Counted from the first letter of the stretch, positions 53,935 to 63,014 are shown. The stretch: 64,000 nucleotides of DNA from Geomonas silvestris (GCF_014193515.1 NZ_BLXX01000003.1:310001-374000), one strand, 5' to 3'. Notes: generated by a model from the sequence alone, not told the origin. Made by a program: numbers and translations.

Positions 53935-54957
53935 ATGATCCGCCCCGAGGTAACCGTTGCCGGCATTCTCGGATGCACCTTCCTGATGAGGTCTGCTACG
54001 CATTCTTTGCCAACCGACATAACGATAGTGCTGGCGGCCGTGTTGCTCGACCTGGTGTTCGGCGACCCGCGGGCGCTGCCGCATCCCATCGTGGCGATAG
54101 GGCGGCTCATCTCCTTTCTGGAGCCGCGCCTGCGCCGAAACGTTGCCAGCGCGCGTAGCGCCGGGTGTCTTTTGCTGGTTATCACGGTCGGTGTCACCTA
54201 CGCTGCGGCTTCCTCGCTGCTGGCGCTGGCGTACCTGATCGCGCCGGGTGCGGCGCTCCTGGTTGCCAGCTACCTCGGGTGGGTATCCTTGGCCGCGCGC
54301 TCGCTGCACCTCGAGTCCTCCAAGGTGGCACATGCCTTGGAGCGGGGCGACCTTCCCGGTGCCCGGACCGCGCTCTCGTGTATCGTGGGGAGAGAGACCG
54401 CGGAACTCGAGGAGCCCGAGATCGTCAGGGGTGCGGTGGAGACCGTTGCCGAAAACACCGGCGACGGCGTGATCGCACCGCTCTGCTACCTGATACTGGG
54501 CGGCCCGGCACTTGCCTTAGCTTACAAGGCGGTGAACACGCTGGACTCGATGGTCGGCTACAAAAACGAGCGCTATCTCGAGTTCGGCTGGGCCTCGGCG
54601 CGCTTCGACGACCTGGCCAACTACCTTCCGGCGCGGCTGACCGGGCTGGTCATGGTGCTCGCCGCCCCGTTTTGCGGGTTGAACGGCAAAAATGCCTGGC
54701 GCATCATGCGCCGTGACGGCCGCAACCACTCCTCGCCGAACAGCGGCTTCCCCGAGGCCGCCGCGGCCGGCGCACTCGGGGTGCAACTCGGCGGTGCGAA
54801 CCGCTACTTCGGCAAGGTTGTGGAGAAGCCGACCATCGGCGATGCAGTACGACCGCTCTCCCTGGCCGCCTACCACGGCGTGGTGCGGCTTATGTACAGC
54901 GCGGAGCTGTTGCTGGTGGCAGCCTGGCTGGGGGTGCGGTACGCCTTTCAGGGGTAG
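53935..54957 (+). CDS. cbiB: Adenosylcobinamide-phosphate synthase CbiB
   Basis: CbiB, an inner membrane protein, attaches the aminopropanol phosphate arm to adenosylcobyric acid. The product has LAAVLLDLVFGDPRALPHPI at its core, ENTGDGVIAPLCYLILGGPA and about five membrane segments. The start is uncertain: ATG at 53932/53935, or ATG at 53986, which would give the more usual short N-terminus. The 140 bases after cobJQ hold no separate gene I recognise. Confidence 0.92.
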   Translation: MIRPEVTVAGILGCTFLMRSATHSLPTDITIVLAAVLLDLVFGDPRALPHPIVAIGRLISFLEPRLRRNVASARSAGCLLLVITVGVTYAAASSLLALAYLIAPGAALLVASYLGWVSLAARSLHLESSKVAHALERGDLPGARTALSCIVGRETAELEEPEIVRGAVETVAENTGDGVIAPLCYLILGGPALALAYKAVNTLDSMVGYKNERYLEFGWASARFDDLANYLPARLTGLVMVLAAPFCGLNGKNAWRIMRRDGRNHSSPNSGFPEAAAAGALGVQLGGANRYFGKVVEKPTIGDAVRPLSLAAYHGVVRLMYSAELLLVAAWLGVRYAFQG

Positions 54958-55046
54958 CACAAAGGAATTCACGGGCACCAACTTCACCACGAAGGGTTTC
55001 CCGAGAGTTCACGAGAACCCGTTCCACCACGCAGCGCTGCAAGAGG

Positions 55047-55175
55047 AATCAGGTCCCCTCCTTTGCGAAGGAGGGACAGGGAGGATTTGACCCAGGGGGG
55101 CCACCGCGTCGGTGTCTGCCACAGCGCCAAATCCCCCTAAATCCCCCCTTCGCAAAGGGGGACATTTCGCAAAAG
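55047..55175. repeat. REP-like palindromes between cbiB and cobD, copy E
   Basis: CCCCTCCTTTGCGAAGGAGGG and, about 80 bases on, CCCCCCTTCGCAAAGGGGG. Related to the palindrome at 40722. Confidence 0.6.
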
Positions 55176-55249
55176 CTTCTGCAGCCCCAGAATGCCAACG
55201 CAAGGCCCCGCGGTAGTCATTCCCCGGTGGCCTGTTATTTGGAGCCTTG

Positions 55250-56326
55250 ATGTCCAGCAGCCACGAACATGGCGGTAATGTCTTTGCGGTAGCGCGCTCG
55301 CTCGGGATTGCGCCGGAAAAGGTCATCGACTTTTCCGCCAGCATCAACCCGCTGGGTATGGCGCCGGGTGTAGGGCAGGCGCTTGCCGAGAACCTCGACC
55401 GCCTGCTGCACTACCCGGACAAGAACTGCTTCGAGTTGAAGAAGGCACTTGCCACCTACCACGGGGTGACTGCGGCTCAGGTCTGCGTCGCCAACGGCTC
55501 TACCGAACTCATACACCTCGTGCCACGGGGCTGCGCGGGATGCCGCGCACTGATCGTAGCCCCGGCGTTCGCCGAGTATGCCAGCGCGCTGGAGCGCTCC
55601 GGCTGGGAGGTTGACTACTTCTTCCTGAAGCCCGAGAACGGTTTCGAGCTATCCCTGCCGGTTCTTCTGCAAAAGCTGGGAGAAGGCTACGACCTGCTGT
55701 TTCTGTGCAACCCCGCCAACCCCTCAGGGTCGCTACTGCCGAGGAAAGAGCTCGCGCGGGTGCTGGCTTTGTGCCAGTCGAGCAGGACCTTCCTGGTGCT
55801 GGACGAGGCCTTCATCGACTTCTGCGAAGAGGCCTCGGCTAAGGAACTGGTGGTGGCAAACGAGGGTGCGCTGGTGCTCCGCTCGATGACCAAGTTTTTC
55901 GCGATCCCCGGCCTGCGCCTGGGGTACGCCCTGGGAGCCGCCACGACCATCGCCCGCATCGCTGAACTTCAGGACCCCTGGAGCGTGAACACGGCCGCGC
56001 AAGTCGCAGGTATCGCATCGCTGAGCGACCTCGACTATGTCCAAAGGACACGGGAATACGTGGCCTCCGAGCGCGCACGCCTGGCGACACGGATTGGCGC
56101 GCTCGCGGCACTGACGGTGTTCCCGTCTGCGGCGAATTACCTTCTGGTTCGGCTGGACAACGGCAGGACCGCGGCAGAGCTTCGCAGCAGGCTTCTCGAG
56201 GCGGGTGTGCTGATCCGCGATTGCGGGAACTTTGTCGGACTCGACGGGAGCTTTTTCAGGGTGGCGGTGCGCCGTGCCGAGGAGAATGACCGCCTGGTGC
56301 AGTTGCTGTCGCAAGAGCTCGGCTGA
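55250..56326 (+). CDS. cobD: L-threonine-O-3-phosphate decarboxylase CobD
   Basis: CobD makes (R)-1-amino-2-propanol O-2-phosphate, the substrate of CbiB. The 358-residue PLP enzyme of the histidinol-phosphate aminotransferase type has HGGNVFAVARSLG, IDFSASINPLG, LCNPANPSGSLL and the PLP lysine in SMTKFFAIPGLRLGY. ATG at 55250 with GGAG. Last gene of the cobalamin run, followed by a strong terminator. Confidence 0.92.
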   Translation: MSSSHEHGGNVFAVARSLGIAPEKVIDFSASINPLGMAPGVGQALAENLDRLLHYPDKNCFELKKALATYHGVTAAQVCVANGSTELIHLVPRGCAGCRALIVAPAFAEYASALERSGWEVDYFFLKPENGFELSLPVLLQKLGEGYDLLFLCNPANPSGSLLPRKELARVLALCQSSRTFLVLDEAFIDFCEEASAKELVVANEGALVLRSMTKFFAIPGLRLGYALGAATTIARIAELQDPWSVNTAAQVAGIASLSDLDYVQRTREYVASERARLATRIGALAALTVFPSAANYLLVRLDNGRTAAELRSRLLEAGVLIRDCGNFVGLDGSFFRVAVRRAEENDRLVQLLSQELG

Positions 56327-56381
56327 AGCTAGGAGCTGGGGTAGGGCGGCGCGGCCGGGCCGAATGATCAAGCCAGTGAAA

Positions 56382-56415
56382 AAGAAAGGGCGAACCGTTC
56401 GGTTCGCCCTTTCTT
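56382..56415. terminator. Strong bidirectional terminator after cobD
   Basis: AAGAAAGGGCGAACC-GTTC-GGTTCGCCCTTTCTT, 15-bp perfect stem. Serves cobD (+) and the PilZ gene (-). Confidence 0.88.
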
Positions 56416-56437
56416 CGTTTTGTGGAGTACGGCAGAT

Positions 56438-57169
56438 TTATTGGTCTGGCAGCGAGAAGAACTCCTTGCGTCGCTCGCGGATTCTTCGGATCTCCTCGTT
56501 GCAGACAAAGCGCACGATGGCGTCGCGGTCGCGCTCGTTTATGTGCATGAAGCGCAGCCCGGCGCCGACGCAGGTCCCTTCCTGGCGCTCGACCACCTCG
56601 CTGTGCACGACCTGGGTCACAACCGGAATCACCTTGGGCTCGGGAAGCGGCAGGTGGAAGGTCGCATAGATGATGTCCTCGACCGTCATCGCCATCTCGG
56701 TTTCGGTGCGCAGCCCGCCACCGCTTATGTTGACGATGCGCGGCAGGTTCCCTTCGCTCGCTATCCTGAGCCCGCCCGAGCCGCTCTCTTCGGCGGTACC
56801 GGCGGTGACGTTGAAGAGGGTGACGGGGATGTCGGTGTTGAGACGGAAATACTCGCGCAGATCTTCCGACATCACCTGGCTGGTGAAACGGACCTGCAGC
56901 GCGTCTCCCGGAAGGTGGTCGAGTATGATGCCGCGGCAGCGGTACCCGTTGCCACTCACGCCGACGCGCACCACCAGCGGAGCGTCGTAGTGGAGCAGGG
57001 TCCCCTCGGGGAGGATATCGCGGGACAGGCGCAGGTCGATGCGGTCCTCGTCGACCGCGGTAACCACCGCGCCGTCTTTGAAGACGCCATCTCCCTCGAC
57101 CGCCAGTTCCACTCTGGCCCGCTGCCCGGGATGGAAGTATTCCTTATAGTTGCAGGATTCTTTCTGCAT
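56438..57169 (-). CDS. PilZ domain protein (c-di-GMP receptor-type)
   Basis: The 243-residue cytosolic protein has an N-terminal PilZN/YcgR-like beta domain (residues 15-110) and a C-terminal PilZ domain with the RxxxR-like start LREYFRLNTDIPV and the DxSxxG-type motif IVNISGGGLR (N in place of D). c-di-GMP binding is therefore plausible though the motif is slightly altered. Upstream gene order gives no partner. Diguanylate cyclase is at 25802. Confidence 0.88.
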   Translation of the reverse strand: MQKESCNYKEYFHPGQRARVELAVEGDGVFKDGAVVTAVDEDRIDLRLSRDILPEGTLLHYDAPLVVRVGVSGNGYRCRGIILDHLPGDALQVRFTSQVMSEDLREYFRLNTDIPVTLFNVTAGTAEESGSGGLRIASEGNLPRIVNISGGGLRTETEMAMTVEDIIYATFHLPLPEPKVIPVVTQVVHSEVVERQEGTCVGAGLRFMHINERDRDAIVRFVCNEEIRRIRERRKEFFSLPDQ

Positions 57170-57417
57170 GTCATGCCCACCATCAAGAAAATCAATTAAA
57201 TAGCAAATCTAGCGCACCAGGCGAACCATGCAAGCCGGGCGCCAACAGGACAAGAAATGTCAGGATCAGGTAACCACGCGGCATCAGGCAGGACGCGCGC
57301 CACCCGCAGCCGGCAGCCCGGCTCCTTGCTACGTTAAACCCCTGATCTGCTAAGTCATTTGACCGTTAGCGGCGGCACCTTAACACATCTCAACCTGTGA
57401 CGCCAGCACAATTGTGC

Positions 57418-57461
57418 TTGACTTTGAAGACCCGGTGTTTATGCTAAAACGAAATCATTTC
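57418..57461 (+). promoter_or_regulatory. Promoter with a Fur/Zur-like palindrome, upstream of the fur-family gene
   Basis: TTGACT, 16-base spacer, TATGCT (57418-57445), then GAAATCATTTC (57451-57461), an 11-base palindrome over the likely transcription start. Such a position allows metal-dependent autorepression. Confidence 0.5.
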
Positions 57462-57476
57462 TATTTAGGAGAGGTC

Positions 57477-57914
57477 ATGGAGCAGGGGCACGCCAGGGCA
57501 CTGAAAGACGCCGGCATGAAAGCGACGCCGAAACGTCTGGCGATCCTCGAGGCGCTGTACGCCGAGAGCGGCTACGCGAGTCCCGAGGAGCTCTGGAAGC
57601 GGCTGCGCGACCGTTTCGACCGGCTCGGCCTGCCGACGGTCTACCGCAACCTCGAGGAGCTTGCGGCAAGCGGCGTGATAACCAAGGTGATCCATCCCAA
57701 CCGCCAGCTCTACTACTTTTTCTGTCCCAACCGGGAGCACCACCATCACTTCGTTTGTCTCTCCTGCCGCAAGGTTGAAGACCTCCCCGCCTGCGGGTTG
57801 TCGGCACTGGAGCAGGAAGTGAGCCGCAACATAGGCGGCAAGGTGCTCTCCCACATCTTGCAGCTCAACGGCCTGTGCGGCGTGTGCGCCGCTGCCGCTG
57901 GAGGTACCCCTTGA
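57477..57914 (+). CDS. zur: Fur-family metal regulator, probably Zur
   Basis: The 145-residue product has the Fur winged helix (GMKATPKRLAILEALYAES, LPTVYRNLEEL), the His/Cys metal site EHHHHFVCLSCRKVED and a second CxxC (CGVC) for structural zinc. Its immediate neighbours are znuC and znuB, so zinc is the likely signal; Fur or PerR function is not excluded by sequence. Start at 57477 follows AGGAGAGG. Confidence 0.88.
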   Translation: MEQGHARALKDAGMKATPKRLAILEALYAESGYASPEELWKRLRDRFDRLGLPTVYRNLEELAASGVITKVIHPNRQLYYFFCPNREHHHHFVCLSCRKVEDLPACGLSALEQEVSRNIGGKVLSHILQLNGLCGVCAAAAGGTP

Positions 57915-57984
57915 TTTCATGTTCAACCGGTCGGCGTGTCTGCCTCGCCGGTTTTTCGCACCCCCGACGCAACGAGGTGTCGCT

Positions 57985-58737
57985 ATGAACGGTGCGGCCT
58001 TGGCGATCCGTAACCTGCGCGCCGGCTACCACGGCAGCGAAGCCTTGCGTGACGTGACCTTCAGCGTGAGCCGCGGCGACTACCTGGGGATCTGCGGCCC
58101 GAACGGCTCCGGTAAGAGCACCCTGGTCAAGGTGATCCTCGGCCTGGTGACGCCCCAGTCGGGAGAAATCTCGCTTTTGGGAACCCCGCGGGACTCCTTC
58201 AAGGAGTGGCGGCGCATCGGCTATCTCCCCCAGGGACTCCAGTTCTTCAACCCCCATTTTCCGGCGACGGTCGATGAGGTGATCCGCCTCGGGCGGCTGT
58301 CGGGGAAGAGCTTCCCGCGGCGCTTCGGTCGGGAGGATACCCTCGCGGTCGAACGGACCATGGACTGGATGGGGATCGGTCACATCCGGGGCCGCATGAT
58401 CGGTGAGCTTTCCGGCGGTCTCAGGCAGCGTGTGCTCCTGGCCCGCGCCCTGGTGAACGAGCCGGAACTCCTGGTGCTGGACGAGCCGACCACCGCGCTC
58501 GATCCCGAAACCCGGGAGAGCTTCTACAAGCTGATCTACGAGATGAACCGCGAGAGGGGGACCACAGTGCTCCTGGTAACCCACGACACGGCGACCATCG
58601 GCAAGTACGCCACGCACCTGCTCTACCTGGACAAGAAAGTGATCTTCTGCGGCGATTTTGACGACTTCTGCAATTCCAGCGAGATGACCGGCCTCTTCGG
58701 CGAACACGGACAGCACCTGGTCTGCCACAGGCATTGA
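57985..58737 (+). CDS. znuC: Zinc ABC transporter ATP-binding protein
   Basis: The 250-residue ATPase has Walker A GPNGSGKST, signature LSGGLRQR (the Q-loop is YLPQGLQ) and Walker B LLVLDEPTTAL. It is of the metal/Mn-Zn family. Start at 57985 follows GAGGTG. It lies between the Fur-family regulator and znuB; a substrate-binding ZnuA gene is not in the window. Confidence 0.9.
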   Translation: MNGAALAIRNLRAGYHGSEALRDVTFSVSRGDYLGICGPNGSGKSTLVKVILGLVTPQSGEISLLGTPRDSFKEWRRIGYLPQGLQFFNPHFPATVDEVIRLGRLSGKSFPRRFGREDTLAVERTMDWMGIGHIRGRMIGELSGGLRQRVLLARALVNEPELLVLDEPTTALDPETRESFYKLIYEMNRERGTTVLLVTHDTATIGKYATHLLYLDKKVIFCGDFDDFCNSSEMTGLFGEHGQHLVCHRH

Positions 58738-58740
58738 AGC

Positions 58741-58956
58741 AGGGGCTAACGGCAGAGACTGGGGATTAGGGGCTAGGGCCAGGCAACGGCTTTAAAGGCA
58801 GGGACTAGGATCGGAGATTGGGGACAGGCGTTAAAGGCAGGGAATAAGGAATAGGGATTAGCGGCTAGCGAGTCCGGGTGGTCTTCAGTTTGTGGTGGAG
58901 GCGCTTTTTGACCCTAACCCCCAGTCCCTAACCCCTGCAGTTAACCCCTAGCCCCA
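58741..58956. repeat. G-rich repeats and imperfect inverted repeat between znuC and znuB
   Basis: Units of the form GGGGATTAGGGGCTAGGG recur at 58741-58780, and their reverse complement (CCCTAACCCCCAGTCCCTAA) recurs at 58911-58956. AAAGGCAGGGA occurs twice between. The whole could fold into a long hairpin and contains G-runs. Confidence 0.6.
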
Positions 58957-58973
58957 GCAGTTAAGAGGACTCG

Positions 58974-59798
58974 ATGAACATAACGGAAATGCTCAGTTTT
59001 GGATTCATGCAGCGGGCCCTGGTGGGCGGATCGCTGATCGCCATCCTCTGCTCGGTGCTGGGGGTGTTCCTGGTGCTGCGCCGGCTCTCCCTGATCGGCG
59101 ACGGGCTTTCGCACGTCACCTTCGGCTCGGTGGCGCTCGCACTCTTGTTTCGCCTGCACTCCTTCTACATGACGCTCGCCATCATCCCGCTGGTGCTCGC
59201 CTCGTCGCTCGGGATCCTGAAGCTTGCCGAGCGGGCGCGCATCTACGGCGACGCGGCGATCGGCATCGTCTCGGCCCTGGGCGTTGCCACCGGCGTCATG
59301 CTCGCCAGCATGGCCGGTGGCTTCAACATCGACCTCTTCAGCTACCTGTTCGGCAACATCCTCTCCATAAGCTCGAGCGAACTCGCCATCGCCGCGGTGC
59401 TCTTCGTCATCGTGATCTCCGGCGTCGCCATCTTCTACAACGACCTCTTCGCCAGTACCTTCGACGAGGAACTTGCCAAGACCTCCGGTATCGATACCGG
59501 GCGCATCAACGCCATCCTGGTCCTGCTCACGGCTCTCACCGTGGTGCTGGCCATGAAGGTGGTCGGCATCATGCTCATCTCGGCGCTCTTGATCCTCCCC
59601 GCCGTCACCGCGCTGCAGCTCTCCAAGGGGTTTCGCACCGCCATCATCAGTTCAGCCTTTATCGGGGTCTGCACCGTCGTCGTCGGCATCTCAGTCTCGT
59701 TTGTCATGAACCTTCCGACCGGCGCGACCATCGTGTTGGTCAACTTCGTCACCTTCCTCTGTGCCTTCGCGGCGCGCACTCTCCTGCGGCGCCGCTAG
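58974..59798 (+). CDS. znuB: Zinc ABC transporter permease
   Basis: The 274-residue inner membrane protein has about eight to nine membrane segments and the ABC-3 family text LSLIGDGLSHVTFGSVALAL and KVVGIMLISALLILPAVTAL. It pairs with znuC despite the 236-base repeat region between them. Start follows AGAGGA. Confidence 0.92.
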   Translation: MNITEMLSFGFMQRALVGGSLIAILCSVLGVFLVLRRLSLIGDGLSHVTFGSVALALLFRLHSFYMTLAIIPLVLASSLGILKLAERARIYGDAAIGIVSALGVATGVMLASMAGGFNIDLFSYLFGNILSISSSELAIAAVLFVIVISGVAIFYNDLFASTFDEELAKTSGIDTGRINAILVLLTALTVVLAMKVVGIMLISALLILPAVTALQLSKGFRTAIISSAFIGVCTVVVGISVSFVMNLPTGATIVLVNFVTFLCAFAARTLLRRR

Positions 59799-59909
59799 TC
59801 TGCACTCCGCCACCAGATTGGCGCTTCCGGGTAACCCCGCTGTCACTCCACCACGTTAAAATGTGCTAAACTGGGTCGGTGCTGTTGCAGCCCGACCAGG
59901 AGGCGTGCC

Positions 59910-60080
59910 GTGAGAGTCCCCAGCGCTGAAGAACTTTTGCAGGATCCCGAGCTCTCCTTTGCCGAGTTCTGCGTGATCTCTAACGCCCTCGACGAGGGGC
60001 TCAGCCGGGAGCAGATCCTGAACCTCCCGGAACTTGCCCCGTTGTGGCTGAAGCTGCTCGATACCGACCCCGAATCGTAA
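59910..60080 (+). CDS. Small acidic protein, 56 aa
   Basis: A GTG start with AGGAGG seven bases upstream opens a 57-codon frame to TAA at 60078. The product is MRVPSAEELLQDPELSFAEF and on, ending LLDTDPES, acidic and helical, without cysteine or membrane segment. The codon use is GC3-rich like the flanks. No family recognised. It lies alone between znuB and the dehydrogenase. Confidence 0.65.
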   Translation: MRVPSAEELLQDPELSFAEFCVISNALDEGLSREQILNLPELAPLWLKLLDTDPES

Positions 60081-60271
60081 TCCCCGCCCGCGGGGCAAAA
60101 TTCCCTCCTCTGCCGATCCTGCGCAGACGCTCCCCAAGCCCCGCCAGCCCATCCACCCTCCTCCTGGCATCGCCGCTGCACGCTGGTGGCGCATCTCCCA
60201 TTAAAGCTTGACCTCCCCCCCGTTTTGCAGTAGCTCTACCTTTTGCACACCATTCATGAAGGGACCCGCCT

Positions 60272-61891
60272 GTGAAAGAGAGCCTTGCAGCACTGTTCCC
60301 GGCAGAAGCCGAGATCCCCGAAGCATTCCGCATCCCCGCCCCCCTCACCCAGGACTACTACCTGATCAACGGCGAACTGCGCCGTTGGAGCGGCCCACTC
60401 CAGGAGATCCTCTCTCCGGTGCAGCTTTCAGGCGCCGGCGCGCCTGCCGCCAAGCTCATCGGCGCGGCACCTCTTTTGTCCGTGGAGGCGGCCCGGGAGG
60501 CGCTGGAGGTGGCGGCGCGCGCCTACAGTAACGGGCGCGGTGAGTGGCCGACCATGTCGGTGGGGGAGCGGATCCGCTGCGTGGCGCGCTTTGCGGCGGC
60601 GGTGCAGGAGAAGCGTGCCGAGGTGGTGAGGCTCCTCATGTGGGAGATCGGCAAGTCGCTCAAGGAGGCGGAGCGCGAGTTCGACCGGGCCTTAAGCTAC
60701 CTGCGCGAGACGCTGGAGGCCTTGAAGGAGCTGGACCGGGTCTCCTCGCGCTTCGTGATCCAGCAGGGGATCATCGGCCAGATCCGCCGGGCGCCCCTGG
60801 GGGTGGTGCTCTGCATGGGCCCCTACAACTTCCCGCTCTACGAGACCTTCACGACGCTCATTCCGGCCCTGGTCATGGGTAACACCATCGTGATGAAGCC
60901 GCCGCGCTTCGGGATCCTCCTCTTTGCGCCGCTGCTCGAGGCGTTCCGCGCCTGCTTCCCGGCGGGGGTGGTCAACACCGTGTACGGCGACGGCGAGGTG
61001 GTGCTCCCCCCCCTGATGGCGTCCGGGCAGGTGGACGTCCTCGGGTTCATCGGTACCCACAAGGTGGCCGACGCCCTGCGCGCGGCGCACCCGAGGCCGC
61101 ACCGGCTGCGCTGCGTCCTCGGGCTCGACGCCAAGAACCCGGCCATCGTTTTGCCCGATGCCGACCTCGACCTGGCGGTCCGCGAATGCCTCTCGGGGAG
61201 TCTCACCTTCAACGGCCAGCGCTGCACCGCCTTGAAGATCCTCTTCGTGCACCGCAGCATCGTGGAGCAGTTCCTGGAAAGGCTCGCCGCCGGGATCGGC
61301 TCGCTTAGCTGCGGGGTCCCCTGGCAGGAGGGGGTGACGGTGACCGCGCTCCCCGAACCGGAAAAACCCGAGTTCCTCGCCGAGTTGGTGCGCGACGCCG
61401 AGAGCAAGGGTGCCCGGGTGGTGAATCCGGGGGGCGGCACCCGCAGCGGCTCGTTCTTCTACCCGGCGCTTATCTACCCGGTTTCCCCGCAGATGCGGAT
61501 CTACCACGAGGAGCAGTTCGGCCCGGTGATCCCCGTGGTCCCCTTCGACGACCTCAGGGAGACCATCGACTACGTGGTGGCCTCCCCCTACGGCCAGCAG
61601 GCGAGCGTCTTCGGGCGCGACGGCGACCTTTTGGCGCAGTTGGTGGACGCCCTGGTGAACCAGGTCTGCCGCATCAACATCAACAGCCAGTGCCAGCGCA
61701 GCCCGGACAGCTTCCCCTTCAACGGCCGCAAGAACTCGGCCGAGGGGACCCAGTCGGTGGCCGACGCCTTGCGGGTCTTCTCGATCCGGATCGTGGTGGC
61801 GGCGCGGGAGACCGACGAGAACCGGGACATCATCACCAACATCGTCCGGGAACGTAAGTCCCACTTCCTTTCCACCGATTTCATGCTGTAG
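60272..61891 (+). CDS. gapN: Aldehyde dehydrogenase, NADP-dependent glyceraldehyde-3-phosphate dehydrogenase-like
   Basis: The 539-residue product matches the GapN-type ALDH family: PYNFPLYETFTTLIPALVMG, NTIVMKPPR, catalytic Cys in FNGQRCTALK and EEQFGPVIPVVPF. GapN oxidises glyceraldehyde 3-phosphate to 3-phosphoglycerate without phosphate. The glutamate of the usual ELGGK general-base motif is replaced: the text is VLGLDAKNPAIV. Substrate assignment rests on family resemblance. Start supported by GAAGGGACC. Confidence 0.85.
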   Translation: MKESLAALFPAEAEIPEAFRIPAPLTQDYYLINGELRRWSGPLQEILSPVQLSGAGAPAAKLIGAAPLLSVEAAREALEVAARAYSNGRGEWPTMSVGERIRCVARFAAAVQEKRAEVVRLLMWEIGKSLKEAEREFDRALSYLRETLEALKELDRVSSRFVIQQGIIGQIRRAPLGVVLCMGPYNFPLYETFTTLIPALVMGNTIVMKPPRFGILLFAPLLEAFRACFPAGVVNTVYGDGEVVLPPLMASGQVDVLGFIGTHKVADALRAAHPRPHRLRCVLGLDAKNPAIVLPDADLDLAVRECLSGSLTFNGQRCTALKILFVHRSIVEQFLERLAAGIGSLSCGVPWQEGVTVTALPEPEKPEFLAELVRDAESKGARVVNPGGGTRSGSFFYPALIYPVSPQMRIYHEEQFGPVIPVVPFDDLRETIDYVVASPYGQQASVFGRDGDLLAQLVDALVNQVCRININSQCQRSPDSFPFNGRKNSAEGTQSVADALRVFSIRIVVAARETDENRDIITNIVRERKSHFLSTDFML

Positions 61892-61906
61892 GGCGAGGGG
61901 GCGAGC

Positions 61907-62260
61907 GTGAGGGTGTCGGCCAAGTACCTGCAGATCTACCGGGTGGTCCAGCTGATTCCGGAAGGTAAGGTGGCGACCTACGGCCAGGTGGCCCGCCTGG
62001 CGGGGTTTCCCGGGCAGGCGCGGCAGGTGGGATACGCGCTCGCCGCGTTGCACGGAGAGCTGCCGGTCCCCTGGCACCGGGTGGTGAACGCCCAGGGGCG
62101 CATCAGCTGCCGCTCGGAGGACGGGGTGCCCGATCCGCTGCAGCGGGTGCGCCTGGAGCACGAGGGGGTGCGTTTCGATCGGCTGGGGAGGATCTCTTTG
62201 GAGCGCTACCAGTGGCAGGCCGAATGGCTGGGTGAAGAGGATGGCGCCGGGGAGGAGTGA
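61907..62260 (+). CDS. Alkyltransferase-like protein (ATL, MGMT-related, no catalytic Cys)
   Basis: ATL proteins bind O6-alkylguanine and flag it for nucleotide excision repair. The 117-residue product has GKVATYGQVARLAG (the helix-turn-helix) and the active-site text VPWHRVVNAQGRIS, where Trp replaces the PCHRV cysteine of O6-methylguanine methyltransferase. So it cannot transfer the alkyl group. GTG start at 61907, 15 bases after the dehydrogenase. Confidence 0.9.
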   Translation: MRVSAKYLQIYRVVQLIPEGKVATYGQVARLAGFPGQARQVGYALAALHGELPVPWHRVVNAQGRISCRSEDGVPDPLQRVRLEHEGVRFDRLGRISLERYQWQAEWLGEEDGAGEE

Positions 62261-62277
62261 GTCCGGCGGGAAGGGGA

Positions 62278-62304
62278 GGGGCTGCCGGCTACATCGGCAG
62301 CCCC
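62278..62304 (+). terminator. Terminator after the ATL gene
   Basis: GGGGCTGCCG-GCTACAT-CGGCAGCCCC, 10-bp perfect stem, then TTTAGTTTT. The gpmA stop on the other strand follows directly. Confidence 0.8.
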
Positions 62305-62305
62305 T

Positions 62306-63004
62306 TTAGTTTTGGGATCTCAGGTAGTAGTGGCGCTGCGGCCGCAGGTCCTTGTCCAGCTCGTAGATGAGGGGCTGGCCGGTGGGGATCTCCAGGTTCA
62401 CGATCTCGTCGTCGGAGATGCCGTCCAGGAACTTTATGAGGCCGCGCAGGCTGTTGCCGTGGGCCACGATGACGACCCGCTTCCCCTGGCGCAGAAGCGG
62501 TGCCACCCGGGACTCCCAGCAGGGGAGCACCCGCTCTACGGTGTCTTTCAGGCACTCCGTCGCCGGCAGGAGGTTCGGCTCGAGCTCCCGGTAGCGCGGG
62601 TCCAGTCTCGGGTGGCGCGGGTCCCCCGGCTCGAGCGCGGGAGGCTGCACCAGGTAGCTGCGCCGCCACTTCTTCACCTGGTCCACGCCGTACTTCTCTG
62701 CGGTCTGCGCCTTGTTGAGCCCCTGCAGCGCGCCGTAGTGCCGCTCGTTTAGGCGCCAGTCGTGGTGCACCGGCACCCACATCCGGTCCACCTCGTCGAG
62801 CAGGATCCAGAGCGTTCGGATGGCACGCTTCAGGACCGAGGTGAAGGCGACGTCGAAGCCTACCCCCCGCTCCTTGAGGGCAAGCCCCGCCAGGCGGCTC
62901 TCTTCGCGGCCGCGCTCCGAAAGGTCCACATCGGTCCACCCGGTGAACAGGTTCTCCTGGTTCCAGACGCTCTCCCCATGACGCAGCAAGATCAGCTGGT
63001 GCAT
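62306..63004 (-). CDS. gpmA: 2,3-bisphosphoglycerate-dependent phosphoglycerate mutase
   Basis: It interconverts 3- and 2-phosphoglycerate in glycolysis and gluconeogenesis. The 232-residue product has the phosphohistidine motif [40 protein letters not shown], and the second catalytic His in [12 protein letters not shown]. Full family length. Not obviously co-transcribed with a glycolytic partner here. Confidence 0.94.
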   Translation of the reverse strand: MHQLILLRHGESVWNQENLFTGWTDVDLSERGREESRLAGLALKERGVGFDVAFTSVLKRAIRTLWILLDEVDRMWVPVHHDWRLNERHYGALQGLNKAQTAEKYGVDQVKKWRRSYLVQPPALEPGDPRHPRLDPRYRELEPNLLPATECLKDTVERVLPCWESRVAPLLRQGKRVVIVAHGNSLRGLIKFLDGISDDEIVNLEIPTGQPLIYELDKDLRPQRHYYLRSQN

Positions 63005-63014
63005 CGCGTACCCC

